A stretch of DNA of 64,000 bases from Thermococcus sp. MV5. Its GTDB lineage: Archaea; Methanobacteriota_B; Thermococci; Thermococcales; Thermococcaceae. Positions 50,030-60,585 of this stretch are shown in pieces (within the stretch, counting starts at the first letter, position 1; the number at the start of each line of letters is the position of its first letter). A program made the translations under genes and the position numbers. The stretch is taken from NCBI RefSeq assembly GCF_012027425.1, contig NZ_SNUE01000002.1, positions 271,688-335,687 on the forward strand, given 5' to 3'. The notes under the pieces are model-generated. The model saw only the letters and a list, made by a program, of their open reading frames with translations. It made no database searches and had not been told where the DNA came from.

Positions 50030-50313
50030 CGTCTCTTCCTCCCAAGTTTTGTCAGTATCATTTTTAGTCAGTGCATTTATTTAGTTTTCGGTATGGCAAG
50101 AAACCTCTTTCGGCATGTGTCTTTGAGTAAAAGTGGACAGATTCTATGTTCAATGAATAATATAATACACCAACAGACACAAAATTTGCCTTTACATTTG
50201 TAAAAAGAATATCCCTCTAAAAGAATTCTTATTGTTAAAACATAAATCAGGCAAAGAGTAGATTTTTAAACCCAAAATTACTATATAGTCTATATAGATA
50301 TGAGGGGACAGAA
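50030..50313. other. Intergenic region between porG and the phosphate transporter gene
   Basis: No gene is visible in these 284 bases. The left part should hold the divergent porG promoter. Near the right end the octamer CTATATAG occurs twice, at 50281-50288 and 50290-50297, separated by one base. The octamer is itself a palindrome and could be both a TATA element and a regulator site for the transporter. Confidence 0.35.
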
Positions 50314-51276
50314 ATGGAAGCAGTTATATTGGCTGCAGTAGCAATAGGGTTCTACATTGCCTGGAATATTGGAGCTAATGATAGCGCAAATGCAATGGGG
50401 ACTGCTATAGGCGCAGGTTTGTTGAGTTTCAGGCAAGCAACCCTTACCATCACAATATTTGTAATGCTTGGGGCCTATTTAAAAGGAGATAAGGTCATGA
50501 AGACCATTGGAAAGGGTATCGTGCCTCCAGAGTACTTATCCCTCGAACTTGCTATTATAGCCCTATTGGCAGCGGGAGTTTGGGTAACTATAGCTACAAT
50601 AAAAGGACTCCCAGTTTCTACCACCCAAGCAATTGTAGGAGGAGTTGTAGGAGTTGGAATCGCTATAGGTGCCCCTATAAAATGGAAAACACTTATTAAA
50701 ATTGGCGCTGCATGGATTATTTCTCCTATTTTGGCTGCAATTTTCGGTTTAATCCTTCTCAAGTTCTACGGAAAAATTGTTAATAGAATTAAAAGCCTAA
50801 AAAGAATAGAGTTTCTCTATAAGTGGCTTGCGGTTCTTGGAGGCTCTTATATGGCCTTTAATTTCGGCGCTAATGAAGTCGCAAATGCCACTGGTCCCCT
50901 GGTAGGAGCTGGATTTTTTGATCCTAAAACCGCTGGAATGTTTGGAGCCTTGAGCTTAGCTTTAGGAGCATTAACTTTTAGTTACGCCGTCATATATACT
51001 GTAGGCAGAAAGATAACCTCCTTAGGTCCAATATCTGCTTTCTCCGCCCAATTTAGTTCTGCTATAGCAGTTAGTTTAGCTAATATGTTTGGGCTTCCTG
51101 TAAGTTCGAGTCAAGCCATCGTAGGAGGAGTAATAGGAGTAGGCCTTGCCAGTGGAAGGGGGATAGAAAAAGAAGTTGTAATGGAAATAGCTGTTGGATG
51201 GATAGCTACACCAACCACCGCGATCGTAATATCTCTTGCTATGTTTAAGATATTTCAGTTTGTTGGACTTGTTTAA
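50314..51276 (+). CDS. PiT-family inorganic phosphate transporter
   Basis: A 320-residue membrane symporter of the PiT (PF01384) family, importing phosphate with sodium or protons. The two inverted signature repeats are GANDSANAMGTAIGAG near residue 22 and GANEVANATGPLVGAG near 191, and about ten helices are predicted. GAGGGGAC precedes the ATG at 50314. It is a single-gene unit. The ion is not determined. Confidence 0.93.
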   Translation: MEAVILAAVAIGFYIAWNIGANDSANAMGTAIGAGLLSFRQATLTITIFVMLGAYLKGDKVMKTIGKGIVPPEYLSLELAIIALLAAGVWVTIATIKGLPVSTTQAIVGGVVGVGIAIGAPIKWKTLIKIGAAWIISPILAAIFGLILLKFYGKIVNRIKSLKRIEFLYKWLAVLGGSYMAFNFGANEVANATGPLVGAGFFDPKTAGMFGALSLALGALTFSYAVIYTVGRKITSLGPISAFSAQFSSAIAVSLANMFGLPVSSSQAIVGGVIGVGLASGRGIEKEVVMEIAVGWIATPTTAIVISLAMFKIFQFVGLV

Positions 51277-51287
51277 AAGAAAAAAGG

Positions 51288-52565
51288 TTACCTCTTTCTT
51301 CCAAACCTAAACTTTGCTGTAAGAATCTTTTCTGTTGTGAAAAACTTCGCTGTCACAGATAACGTTATTGCTGCTATTATGGAAAGATAAACCACGCTAG
51401 TATACATGGTAGAATATTCCCCCATAAGCATCGCTTTTGAAGCCAACACTGGGTGGCTGAAGGGTATTGCTAATATGAGATATTTGATAGCAACTGGAAG
51501 TGTTTCGATATCTGCAAACATCAGAATAAAAGTTGGAAATGCCAAAGGCATTATTCCAGCACTTACAACAGCATTTGCACTTTTTGTGTCTTCTGCAAAA
51601 ACCGCGAGTAGCATTGCAAAACTTAAAGCAAATACCATTGCCAAGAACATTATAAGAACAAATAACATGACTCCTAATGGTGTTACCCTCAAACCAAGTT
51701 CCTCAAGGGAAATTCCAATTTCACCAGATGCAGAAGTCAAGCTTCCGAGATAGTTTCTCATCCCTATCATGTACGCTACAGCTGCAATTATTCCAACTAC
51801 TGCTGTCCCCATCATCTTACCAGCTACAATGGTTATCCTTTTCACAGGAAGCGTTAACAGAGTCTCAAGAGTTTTGTTTTCCTTTTCCATTGCCATTGTT
51901 CCAGCTGACATTTGAGCTACCAATATAATCATAATGAATATTACGATAGGCATCGAAAATGATTGAGACGTTATAATGTTGGAAACCAAAGATGGCGGAA
52001 CTGGAACCACCCGATCCTTAATAACAGTGTAACTCCTAGCATCTATTGGTTTTAAAATCGCCTCAGGATTTCCTTCTATATTTTGCTCTATTTTTAACTT
52101 TGCAAGATATTCATTTAAAACCGTTAAAATGGCATTAATTCTTCCTTCACTCACTGCTTCCCTTATACCCCCACTTATGCCCTTTATAATCCCATAGACC
52201 TCTACTTGGGCTTTTTGGTTGTTTTCTATGGTCATTGAAAAGTTTCTAGGAATTATCACAATCATGTTGTGATCTCCTTCTTGGGCCTTTTTAAGAGCCT
52301 CATCAAGGGTTAACGCCTCTATCTTCGTCACTGTTACATTTGGAGCAGCTTCTAAGGCTTTTATAAGCAGCGAACCATATTCTCCATCATCAAAGTTTAC
52401 TAAAACAACTTTAGTTTCCTTTTGTGCTTGTTCAAATCCTACCTGCATCATCTGGCCTAACGCAGGATAAATAATAAGAGGAACTATGATTATCCCGAAT
52501 ATTAATGCCTTGTCTCTCAAGAGGTCCTTAAGCTCTTTCATAACTATTACCCAAAAATCACTCAT
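51288..52565 (-). CDS. ABC-2 exporter permease (NatB-like)
   Basis: A 425-residue permease with an N-terminal helix, a large external domain of about 150 residues (KETKVVLVNFDDGEYGSLLI onward) and five or six C-terminal helices with EKENKTLETLLTLPVKRITI. This is the layout of NatB and related sodium or drug exporters. It overlaps the ATPase gene stop by four bases. The module also includes a repressor gene and small membrane proteins. Confidence 0.88.
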   Translation of the reverse strand: MSDFWVIVMKELKDLLRDKALIFGIIIVPLIIYPALGQMMQVGFEQAQKETKVVLVNFDDGEYGSLLIKALEAAPNVTVTKIEALTLDEALKKAQEGDHNMIVIIPRNFSMTIENNQKAQVEVYGIIKGISGGIREAVSEGRINAILTVLNEYLAKLKIEQNIEGNPEAILKPIDARSYTVIKDRVVPVPPSLVSNIITSQSFSMPIVIFIMIILVAQMSAGTMAMEKENKTLETLLTLPVKRITIVAGKMMGTAVVGIIAAVAYMIGMRNYLGSLTSASGEIGISLEELGLRVTPLGVMLFVLIMFLAMVFALSFAMLLAVFAEDTKSANAVVSAGIMPLAFPTFILMFADIETLPVAIKYLILAIPFSHPVLASKAMLMGEYSTMYTSVVYLSIIAAITLSVTAKFFTTEKILTAKFRFGRKR

Positions 52566-53314
52566 CCGAGCACCCCCACAGTCCCTCTGCTTCCCCTTAC
52601 TATACTCATGAAGACCTCTTCGAGATTCTCTGCATTGTATTTCTCTTTCAACTCTTTTGGAGTTCCAACGTCTACTATAACTCCTTTATTGATAAGGGCA
52701 ACTCTATCACAGAGAAACTCAACTTCAAGCATGTTGTGACTTGAAACAAGAAATGTAATACCTTTCTCCCTTGCGAATCTTCGTATAGTTTGCCTTATGG
52801 AGTAAGCATTAACCACGTCAAGACCGCTTGCAGGTTCATCAAGAATTCCCAATTTTGGTTTGACCATTAAAGCCCGAGCCAATAGTAATTTCCGTGTCAT
52901 ACCCTTTGAGTAAGTGGAAATCTTATCGTTCAATCTTTCTCCAAGACCACTAAGCTTTATCCCCATTTCAAGCATTTCATCATAACTTTTACCTGTTTTA
53001 GCATATAGCTTAGCCATGAACTGAAGGTACTCAATCCCCTTGAGGTTTTTATATGCTCCTGCCTCCTCTGGGAGGTAGCTTATAAGCTTCCTAACTTCCT
53101 CTGCTTCTTTAACTACATCATGACCAAAGACTTCCGCTCTTCCTCCTGTTGGAGTCAACAGGGTCGCCAAAATCTTGAGAGTTGTACTCTTACCGGCACC
53201 ATTTGGCCCAATAAGTCCAAAGATTTCACCTTCTTTAATCTCAAAGCTTATCCCCTTGAGGGCCTTAACCCTCCCATAGTCCTTCTCAAGGTTCTCAACT
53301 CTTATTGCTGTCAT
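52562..53314 (-). CDS. ABC exporter ATPase (NatA-like)
   Basis: A 250-residue ATPase. Walker A is GPNGAGKST at residues 36-44, the signature is TYSKGMTRKLLLARAL, and Walker B is LGILDEPASGLD. The ATG at 53314 follows GGAGGGTTG; the frame extends 16 codons upstream into the preceding gene. It overlaps the small membrane-protein gene by 20 bases and the permease gene by four, so the operon is tightly packed. Confidence 0.92.
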   Translation of the reverse strand: MTAIRVENLEKDYGRVKALKGISFEIKEGEIFGLIGPNGAGKSTTLKILATLLTPTGGRAEVFGHDVVKEAEEVRKLISYLPEEAGAYKNLKGIEYLQFMAKLYAKTGKSYDEMLEMGIKLSGLGERLNDKISTYSKGMTRKLLLARALMVKPKLGILDEPASGLDVVNAYSIRQTIRRFAREKGITFLVSSHNMLEVEFLCDRVALINKGVIVDVGTPKELKEKYNAENLEEVFMSIVRGSRGTVGVLG

Positions 53315-53477
53315 GTGCAACCCTCCGATCATATTCGAGGAGTATAATTCCAAAGCTCGCAAACAGTATCCCGACGATGATTATGTGGCTAAAGTTCACA
53401 CAGGCACCAAAAAATGCAAAAAGAAGTCCAACAAACATTAACCACCAAGCCATTTCCCTGTATTTGCTCCTAAACAT
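53295..53477 (-). CDS. Small two-helix membrane protein
   Basis: A 60-residue protein with two hydrophobic helices (MAWWLMFVGLLFAFFGACV and IIIVGILFASFGIILL) and a charged tail. It lies between the HTH regulator gene and the exporter ATPase gene. The start at 53477 is behind GGTGAATG and touches the regulator stop. It may be an accessory subunit of the exporter; this is a guess from position. Confidence 0.7.
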   Translation of the reverse strand: MFRSKYREMAWWLMFVGLLFAFFGACVNFSHIIIVGILFASFGIILLEYDRRVAHDSNKS

Positions 53478-53478
53478 C

Positions 53479-53676
53479 TCATTCACCTTCGTATATGAAT
53501 ATGTCCTCAATTTTAACCCTAAAAAACTTCGCTATTTTAAAGGCCAATTCAAGAGAGGGATTGTATTTTCCCTTCTCAATGGCTATAATAGTTTGTCTCG
53601 TGACGCCTAAGGCTCTAGCTAAATCCTCCTGTGTAAGGCCCTTCAATTCTCTGAATTCTCTGAGATGATTTCTCAA
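53479..53676 (-). CDS. Xre/Cro-type HTH transcriptional regulator
   Basis: A 65-residue single-domain repressor-like protein: REFRELKGLTQEDLARALGV, TRQTIIAIEKGKYNPSLELA, then FKIAKFFRVKIEDIFIYEGE. This is the compact Cro/CI family common in archaea beside small membrane proteins. The start is a TTG after GGGTGAT. It should act as a dimer on a palindrome, and the 16-bp palindromes at 54161-54192 upstream of its operon are natural candidates. Confidence 0.9.
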   Translation of the reverse strand: MRNHLREFRELKGLTQEDLARALGVTRQTIIAIEKGKYNPSLELAFKIAKFFRVKIEDIFIYEGE

Positions 53677-53677
53677 T

Positions 53678-53968
53678 TCACATCACCCTGAGGTAGTAGT
53701 ATCGAAGAGCCGCATGGCCGAAAATTGCGACAACATAGATCAGAGCTAGTAGCTTAATGGGATTCATGGAAGGAAACGCGTTTACTGCTAGTATTCCCAC
53801 AAGAAGTAGCATTTGCACTACTATGAGAATTTTCTCAGATGCAAGCTGGTTTATCCTCCTCCCACGCTCGTCCTTCATTTCACCGCTCTCTTTCATGAAC
53901 TTATAGAACATGAACCAGTAAAGAGCTGTTAAAGCCGCTATGAAGAGGAAAAGGGCTTCGCTACTCAT
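53678..53968 (-). CDS. DUF2178-like membrane protein
   Basis: A 96-residue protein with three hydrophobic helices and the charged segment ESGEMKDERGRRINQLASEK between the first two, which matches small archaeal membrane proteins of the DUF2178 type as I recall them. Such proteins are often encoded immediately before Xre-type regulators, as here (one base apart). GGTGAT precedes the ATG. Function is unknown. Confidence 0.78.
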   Translation of the reverse strand: MSSEALFLFIAALTALYWFMFYKFMKESGEMKDERGRRINQLASEKILIVVQMLLLVGILAVNAFPSMNPIKLLALIYVVAIFGHAALRYYYLRVM

Positions 53969-53994
53969 TTAGATCACCTTCGAGTAATAATATC

Positions 53995-54147
53995 TCACTG
54001 CAAGCCTCCGTAGGCGGCGGCAATAATGGCTCCGAGCAACAAGCTTGCAACACCAAGAATTATGCTACCTCTGTTCGAAACAGCAATAAATAGTGCAAGA
54101 AGGGTTACAAATATTATCCCCCAGCCAAACCAGTATTTTGCCTTCAT
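53995..54147 (-). CDS. Small membrane protein, first gene of the regulated exporter operon
   Basis: A 50-residue protein of two hydrophobic helices (WGIIFVTLLALFIAVS and IILGVASLLLGAIIAAAYGG) joined by NRGS. The ATG at 54147 lies behind GGGTGATG. It is the promoter-proximal gene, directly downstream of the paired operator palindromes. No family is recognised. Confidence 0.7.
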   Translation of the reverse strand: MKAKYWFGWGIIFVTLLALFIAVSNRGSIILGVASLLLGAIIAAAYGGLQ

Positions 54148-54160
54148 TCACATCACCCAT

Positions 54161-54192
54161 GTAAAGTTTCCTTTACGTAAAGGTTCCTTTAC
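54161..54192 (-). promoter_or_regulatory. Tandem 16-bp palindromic operators of the exporter operon
   Basis: Two abutting copies of GTAAAG-N4-CTTTAC lie at 54161-54176 and 54177-54192 (inner bases TTTC and GTTC). On the minus strand TTTATAAGG at about 54196-54204 is the TATA box, so the operators cover the expected transcription start. The same arrangement recurs at 55061-55092. Binding by the Xre regulator is the obvious hypothesis. Confidence 0.75.
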
Positions 54193-54261
54193 ATCCTTAT
54201 AAACTTTTCGCACTGACCATTCACTATTCAACACTCTCAATAATTTCAAAGAACTTTGTGT

Positions 54262-54431
54262 CTATTTTTTAAGCCAATGATAAAGCATCGAGGCCAGATA
54301 TGAATATATGAGGAGTTGCACTGCAACAAAAAAGTATCTATTGAGGAGTTCAAACTCTTCTGTTCCATAACTACTCGCCAATTTCACATGGAAAATGTTG
54401 CTATTATTGGAGCATAAAGCTCAAGGCTGAC
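54262..54431 (-). pseudogene. 3' fragment of a membrane-protein gene truncated by the IS scar
   Basis: An open frame starts at the edge of the element remnant and runs to the TAG at 54262. It reads ALCSNNSNIFHVKLASSYGT, then EEFELLNRYFFVAVQLLIYS and YLASMLYHWLKK. The second half is one membrane helix. There is no start codon or ribosome binding site of its own, and the break coincides with the hairpin of the tnpB remnant. It is best read as the tail of a gene that once followed the DUF2178-like gene at 54663. Confidence 0.5.
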
Positions 54432-54662
54432 CTCCTCTCCATCCTGAGGGGTGAGGGTTCCAACGAGTTAACTCTTAACCATTGACGGGGAAGTTTGAGG
54501 GGTTTCATTCAAACCCAACTCAAAGCGGACTTTCAGCCCCTCTGGGCGAGTAAACCGCCCAAATTCGGGGTTATGGTTTTCACCACTTTCTTCAAAATAT
54601 TAAACGCTCCAACCAAGTCGGCGTTCATCACAAACCCCCTCAATAAGGTTCTAAAGGTGCAA
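54432..54662 (-). mobile_element. tnpB: Relic of an IS200/IS605 element: tnpB 3' end and right-end hairpin
   Basis: The minus strand encodes the last 60 or so residues of a TnpB-type nuclease: RGFVMNADLVGAFNILKKVV then KTITPN, a one-base deletion in the T-run near 54572, then GRFTRPEGLKVRFELGLNET and a stop at 54469. ADLVGAFNIL matches the final RuvC motif of TnpB. Behind it lies the hairpin-like right end (CCTCACCCCTCAGGATGGAG, 54432-54457). Nothing of the 5' two-thirds of tnpB or of tnpA remains. Confidence 0.8.
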
Positions 54663-55031
54663 TCACATTACCCGCCCATAGTAGTAGTGCGAAATTAGAA
54701 GTACCAACGCACCGAGTGCTAAAGGGATTATAAGCTTTGTAGCTACCTCTTTGTTTCCATTGCTATACTCCCATAGATATTCCAAAAAGAGCAGAAAGCT
54801 CATTACAATATAACCATTACGGGCACTTCTAGTATCTATGAGCTCCGTTCTCTCGTCCTCAACCTTCTGAACGCGAGAATTGTAATACCAAGTAAGCAGA
54901 TAGCTAAGCAAAAACCCCACCACAAAGACCCCTACTGCCAAAAGTGCCTTACCTGACTTGGTCGAATATGCCAAACCAATTATCATACCCGTGATAAGAA
55001 TTGCAAGCAAGTGTTCATACCTTACTTTCAT
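54663..55031 (-). CDS. DUF2178-like membrane protein under the same operator type
   Basis: A 122-residue protein with four hydrophobic helices and the charged segment RVQKVEDERTELIDTRSARN, related in layout to the 96-residue protein at 53678 (both end in a helix plus YYGRVM or YYLRVM). GTGGTGAT precedes the ATG. The IS relic starts directly after its stop codon. Tandem palindromes upstream (55061-55092) imply coregulation with the exporter operon. Confidence 0.78.
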   Translation of the reverse strand: MKVRYEHLLAILITGMIIGLAYSTKSGKALLAVGVFVVGFLLSYLLTWYYNSRVQKVEDERTELIDTRSARNGYIVMSFLLFLEYLWEYSNGNKEVATKLIIPLALGALVLLISHYYYGRVM

Positions 55032-55060
55032 TGCATAATCACCACTATAATATTCATCAT

Positions 55061-55092
55061 GTAAAGTTTACTTTACGTAAAGTAAACTTTAC
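55061..55092 (-). promoter_or_regulatory. Second pair of tandem palindromic operators
   Basis: Two abutting copies of GTAAAG-N4-CTTTAC lie at 55061-55076 and 55077-55092 (inner bases TTTA and TAAA). On the minus strand TTTATATATAC at about 55093-55103 is the TATA box immediately upstream. The geometry is the same as at 54161-54192. Confidence 0.75.
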
Positions 55093-55201
55093 GTATATAT
55101 AAAGCTTGTGGTCTAATATCCTTTACTTTGTAAAAGAATAAAGCAAAGAGTAAAAATAACCAGAACTAAAAACTGTACAAGAGAAGATATAGCAAGAGAA
55201 T

Positions 55202-55507
55202 CTAAGAACCTTGGAGTTTTTCTTTAATAATCGAAATTCTCCTGAGCTTTGATTTGACTGCAAGTTTGTTGTGATCTACGACTATAAACTCTCCAATGCT
55301 CTTGACAGCTTTCATAGGTATCAAAAGAAGACCTTCATGATCAGTGACAAACTCACTTGTGTCCAAATTCTCATCTGGTTCAGCCACTATAACTAAAATC
55401 TCCCCTGTCTCTTCATCAAAGCTTAAATCGTAGAGCCATCCAAGCCTTATTCCGGTATCAGTTATAATCTCCATATCCCTAAGTTTTGATGCTCTGACCT
55501 TTACCAT
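55202..55507 (-). CDS. PRC-barrel domain protein
   Basis: A 101-residue protein that is essentially a single PRC barrel: VRASKLRDMEIITDTGIRLG, then DLSFDEETGEILVIVAEPDE and LIPMKAVKSIGEFIVVD. Such small archaeal PRC proteins have been linked to RNA metabolism and, in some lineages, to cell division (CdvA, CdpB). With ftsZ elsewhere in this window a division role is possible but unproven. GGGGGGTAT precedes the ATG at 55507. Confidence 0.85.
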   Translation of the reverse strand: MVKVRASKLRDMEIITDTGIRLGWLYDLSFDEETGEILVIVAEPDENLDTSEFVTDHEGLLLIPMKAVKSIGEFIVVDHNKLAVKSKLRRISIIKEKLQGS

Positions 55508-55581
55508 TTTATACCCCCCAGCTTTTGCCTATAGTGAAAATCGACTTTTTTCTATAAAATCTTTTCTAAAATTGAAAAAAA

Positions 55582-58088
<2,507 letters not shown>

Positions 58089-58092
<4 letters not shown>

Positions 58093-58862
58093 TTTTTATC
58101 ACCTTTTTTCTTTTTGTGAATTTCAATAGCTTCTTCTAAAGTTAAATTACCCTTTGCAACCTCTCTAGCAAGCTTTGATGAGATAGTAATCATGCCATTA
58201 CTTAATTCTCTACTCCTTGTTTTTATATATTCAATCTCCCCCCTACTGGGTTCACCCACATGCATTAGTTCCCCAAGACTAGCCTCTCTCCCATCCCTTA
58301 AAGCTATATTGATTGAAGCTACAATATCCTGAACTTGTGATGCTTCAATCCCACCAACTTTTGGAGTGGTACCTCTTTCATTTACTAAAATAATTGGAAA
58401 ATCGTCTCCTAAGACATTCGCCAAACTTTTAAGCATTAAAATCCTGTATCTTTTTGCCCCATGACCTATTTTGATTTTGGCCTTTGGATATTTCTCCAAT
58501 AAACTCAAGATAACATCAACATCCTTCGGAGTTTTTAAGTGATGAACTTCAATAACCCTGTTATCTGCGACAACGGCTATTCCTGGTCTTTCCCCCGGAT
58601 CTATAGCAATATATACAGTTTTAAATTTCTCTCTTCCTTCAAGTTTTGCTAGGAGATCATCTATAAAATTCTCATTCACAATCATTATTTTAGATGGAAA
58701 ATTAATTTTAGCGTATTCTTCTTTACTTGTTAGAACTACCTCTACATCAAAAGGGATATTATCACCAGGTCTAAGGCTATAAAAAGGTATCCTATACTCT
58801 TGCAAAACTTTTGCAGCCATGTAATAAATTCTTGCATTTTCTGTGATGATCGCCACTCTCAT
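58089..58862 (-). CDS. Predicted RNase H/RuvC-fold protein upstream of cdc48
   Basis: A 257-residue protein of unknown function. Residues 1-75 form an alpha/beta domain. Residues 80-200 look like an RNase H-type fold: [15 protein letters not shown] with D88, [17 protein letters not shown] with E162, and [15 protein letters not shown] with D179. That acid pattern recalls RuvC and YqgF nucleases. The C-terminal 50 residues are helical and basic. Translation is coupled to cdc48 by a four-base overlap. Nuclease activity is a prediction only. Confidence 0.75.
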
Positions 58863-58986
58863 GTGTGATGATTCGAAAAAACTATTAAAAAGATTAAGGA
58901 AAAAAGAGAAGATTTCAAAAACTCAAAGTGGGTTAAAAACACTCTAATCCCCACATAAAGCAAGGACAATTGAAAAATTTTTTAAT

Positions 58987-59000
58987 AAACTTTATAAACT
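58987..59000 (+). promoter_or_regulatory. Promoter of the acidic peptide gene
   Basis: AAACTTTATAAACT is a good BRE/TATA element about 55 bases before the ATG at 59049. Confidence 0.5.
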
Positions 59001-59048
59001 CTTGCCACAGAGATAAAAATGCCCCAGAAGTGGGCAGAGGTGAGAAAT

Positions 59049-59216
59049 ATGCAACCTCCAAAGAAAAAGAAAGTTGAAGAGTTCGAAGAAGAACTCTTTG
59101 AGGAAGAATGGGAAGAGGAAGAATTTGATGAAGATTGGGAGGAAGAAGAGTGGGAGGAAGACTGGGAAGAAGATGAATGGGAAGAGGAGGATTGGGAAGA
59201 CGAAGATGAATGGTAA
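59049..59216 (+). CDS. Small, extremely acidic tryptophan-rich protein
   Basis: A 55-residue protein. After a basic start (MQPPKKKKVEEF) it is almost entirely Glu, Asp and Trp in a loose four- or five-residue repeat (EEEWEEEEFDEDWEEEEWEE). GAGGTGAG lies five bases before the ATG at 59049, and a TATA box stands upstream, so it is likely expressed. No family is recognised. It could be a disordered partner for basic proteins or nucleic-acid-binding complexes; this is inference. Confidence 0.7.
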   Translation: MQPPKKKKVEEFEEELFEEEWEEEEFDEDWEEEEWEEDWEEDEWEEEDWEDEDEW

Positions 59217-59299
59217 ATCCTCTTATTCCCCCAGTCATAAGGCCACGTATTTCCAACAGATTTATTAACTTTTCCTCATTTTTTCAAATGGGTGATAAA

Positions 59300-60502
59300 A
59301 TGGCATTTTTAAAAGTAGTATCCCTCGAAAAAGCTCTAGAGATCATAAACTCATTCCCATTAAAACCAACGATCGAAGAGATAGAAATTGAAGAAGCCCA
59401 TGGAAGGATTCTAGCGGAGGACATTATTTCCCCAATAGACGTCCCGCCCTTTGACAGAGCAAGTGTTGATGGGTATGCTTTAAAAAGTCAAGATACCTGG
59501 AATGCAAGCGAAAGCAATCCAGTAGTATTAAAGGTTATTGGAGAGGTCCATGCAGGAGAGGAGCCCAAAGTTGAGGTAGGCGATGGAGAAACAGTTTACA
59601 TTTCCACAGGAGCAGTACTCCCCAGGGGAGCAGACGCAGTTATTGAATTTGAAGTGGTCGAAAGAGAAGGGGATAAAGTTATTATCTACAAACCCGTTTA
59701 TCCCCAAGCAGGAATCATGAAAGCTGGAACAGATATCCCAAAGGGCAAACTTCTTCTAAAAAAAGGTACAAAACTTGGATTTAAAGAAACGGCCTTGCTT
59801 TCCGCAGTTGGTTTTGAAAGAGTAAAAGTATTCTCAAAACCAAAAGTTGCAATAATAAGTACTGGGAACGAGATTATTTTACCCGGAGAAGAACTGAGAC
59901 CAGGAAAGATATATGATATAAATGGACGAGCAGTTAGTGATGCAGTTAAAGAGCTTGGAGGGGAAGCCCACTTCATGAGAATAGCAAGGGATAACGAGAA
60001 GAGTCTGAAAAAGAAAATAATAGAAGCTCTCAAATATGATATTATAATCCTCAGCGGCGGTGCTAGTGGAGGTACAAGAGACCTTACAGCTTCAATAATT
60101 GAAGAACTTGGAGAAGTAAAAATCCACGGAATAGCAATCCAACCAGGAAAACCAACGATAATAGGCCTTATAGATGGAAGGCCTATTTTTGGTCTACCAG
60201 GTTATCCTACCAGCTGTCTGACAAACTTCACACTTCTAGTTGCTCCACTAATTAGAAAACTCCTTGGAATGGACTTCAAAATAGAGTACACCAAGAAAAA
60301 GCTCGCCCACAAGGTATTCTCTGTTAAAGGAAGGAGACAGTTCTTACCAGTGAGAATCAACGACGAAGTAGCACAGCCAATTCTAAAAGGAAGCGGAGCA
60401 GTAACAAGTTTTATAGAAGCTGATGGCTTTGTAGAAGTTCCAGAGAATGTTGAAATACTTGAAGAGGGGGAAGAAGTTAGAGTAGTTTTATTCAAGTTTT
60501 AA
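59300..60502 (+). CDS. moeA: Molybdopterin molybdenumtransferase MoeA
   Basis: Inserts molybdate or tungstate into adenylylated molybdopterin; in Thermococcales the product serves tungsten aldehyde oxidoreductases. The 400 residues include DVPPFDRASVDGYAL, VYISTGAVLPRGADAVIEFE, STGNEI, ILSGGASGGTRD and GLPGYPTSC, in the normal four-domain order. The ATG at 59300 follows GGGTGAT; the frame extends 30 codons upstream through the 3' end of the acidic peptide gene without a better start. A second MoeA is common in archaea but not seen here. Confidence 0.94.
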   Translation: MAFLKVVSLEKALEIINSFPLKPTIEEIEIEEAHGRILAEDIISPIDVPPFDRASVDGYALKSQDTWNASESNPVVLKVIGEVHAGEEPKVEVGDGETVYISTGAVLPRGADAVIEFEVVEREGDKVIIYKPVYPQAGIMKAGTDIPKGKLLLKKGTKLGFKETALLSAVGFERVKVFSKPKVAIISTGNEIILPGEELRPGKIYDINGRAVSDAVKELGGEAHFMRIARDNEKSLKKKIIEALKYDIIILSGGASGGTRDLTASIIEELGEVKIHGIAIQPGKPTIIGLIDGRPIFGLPGYPTSCLTNFTLLVAPLIRKLLGMDFKIEYTKKKLAHKVFSVKGRRQFLPVRINDEVAQPILKGSGAVTSFIEADGFVEVPENVEILEEGEEVRVVLFKF

Positions 60503-60585
60503 GCATTATTTCATTTTTGTTGTCTTCTCACATCGCCTGGATAAACTTTTAAATAAACTCCTCGTTATTACGGTAGGTGAAAGAT

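Noticed and set aside
54495..54698. A 67-codon plus-strand frame
   Set aside because: It is the antisense of the tnpB relic, with no promoter or ribosome binding site; the minus-strand reading gives clear TnpB motifs.
55110..55150. Third copy of the GTAAAG/CTTTAC operator
   Set aside because: CTTTACTTTGTAAAAG has the half-sites in reverse order and imperfect; it does not match the 16-bp unit.
58864..58960. Possible C/D-box guide RNA (GTGATGA at 58864)
   Set aside because: No D box (CTGA) or internal C'/D' pair lies at suitable spacing.
58933..59256. A proline/leucine-rich 107-codon minus-strand frame
   Set aside because: It is the complement of the Glu/Asp/Trp repeats of the acidic peptide gene, which has the proper promoter and ribosome binding site.
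59210..59299. N-terminal extension of MoeA by 30 codons
   Set aside because: The extension overlaps the acidic peptide gene and lacks a ribosome binding site; GGGTGAT before 59300 gives the family-standard start.
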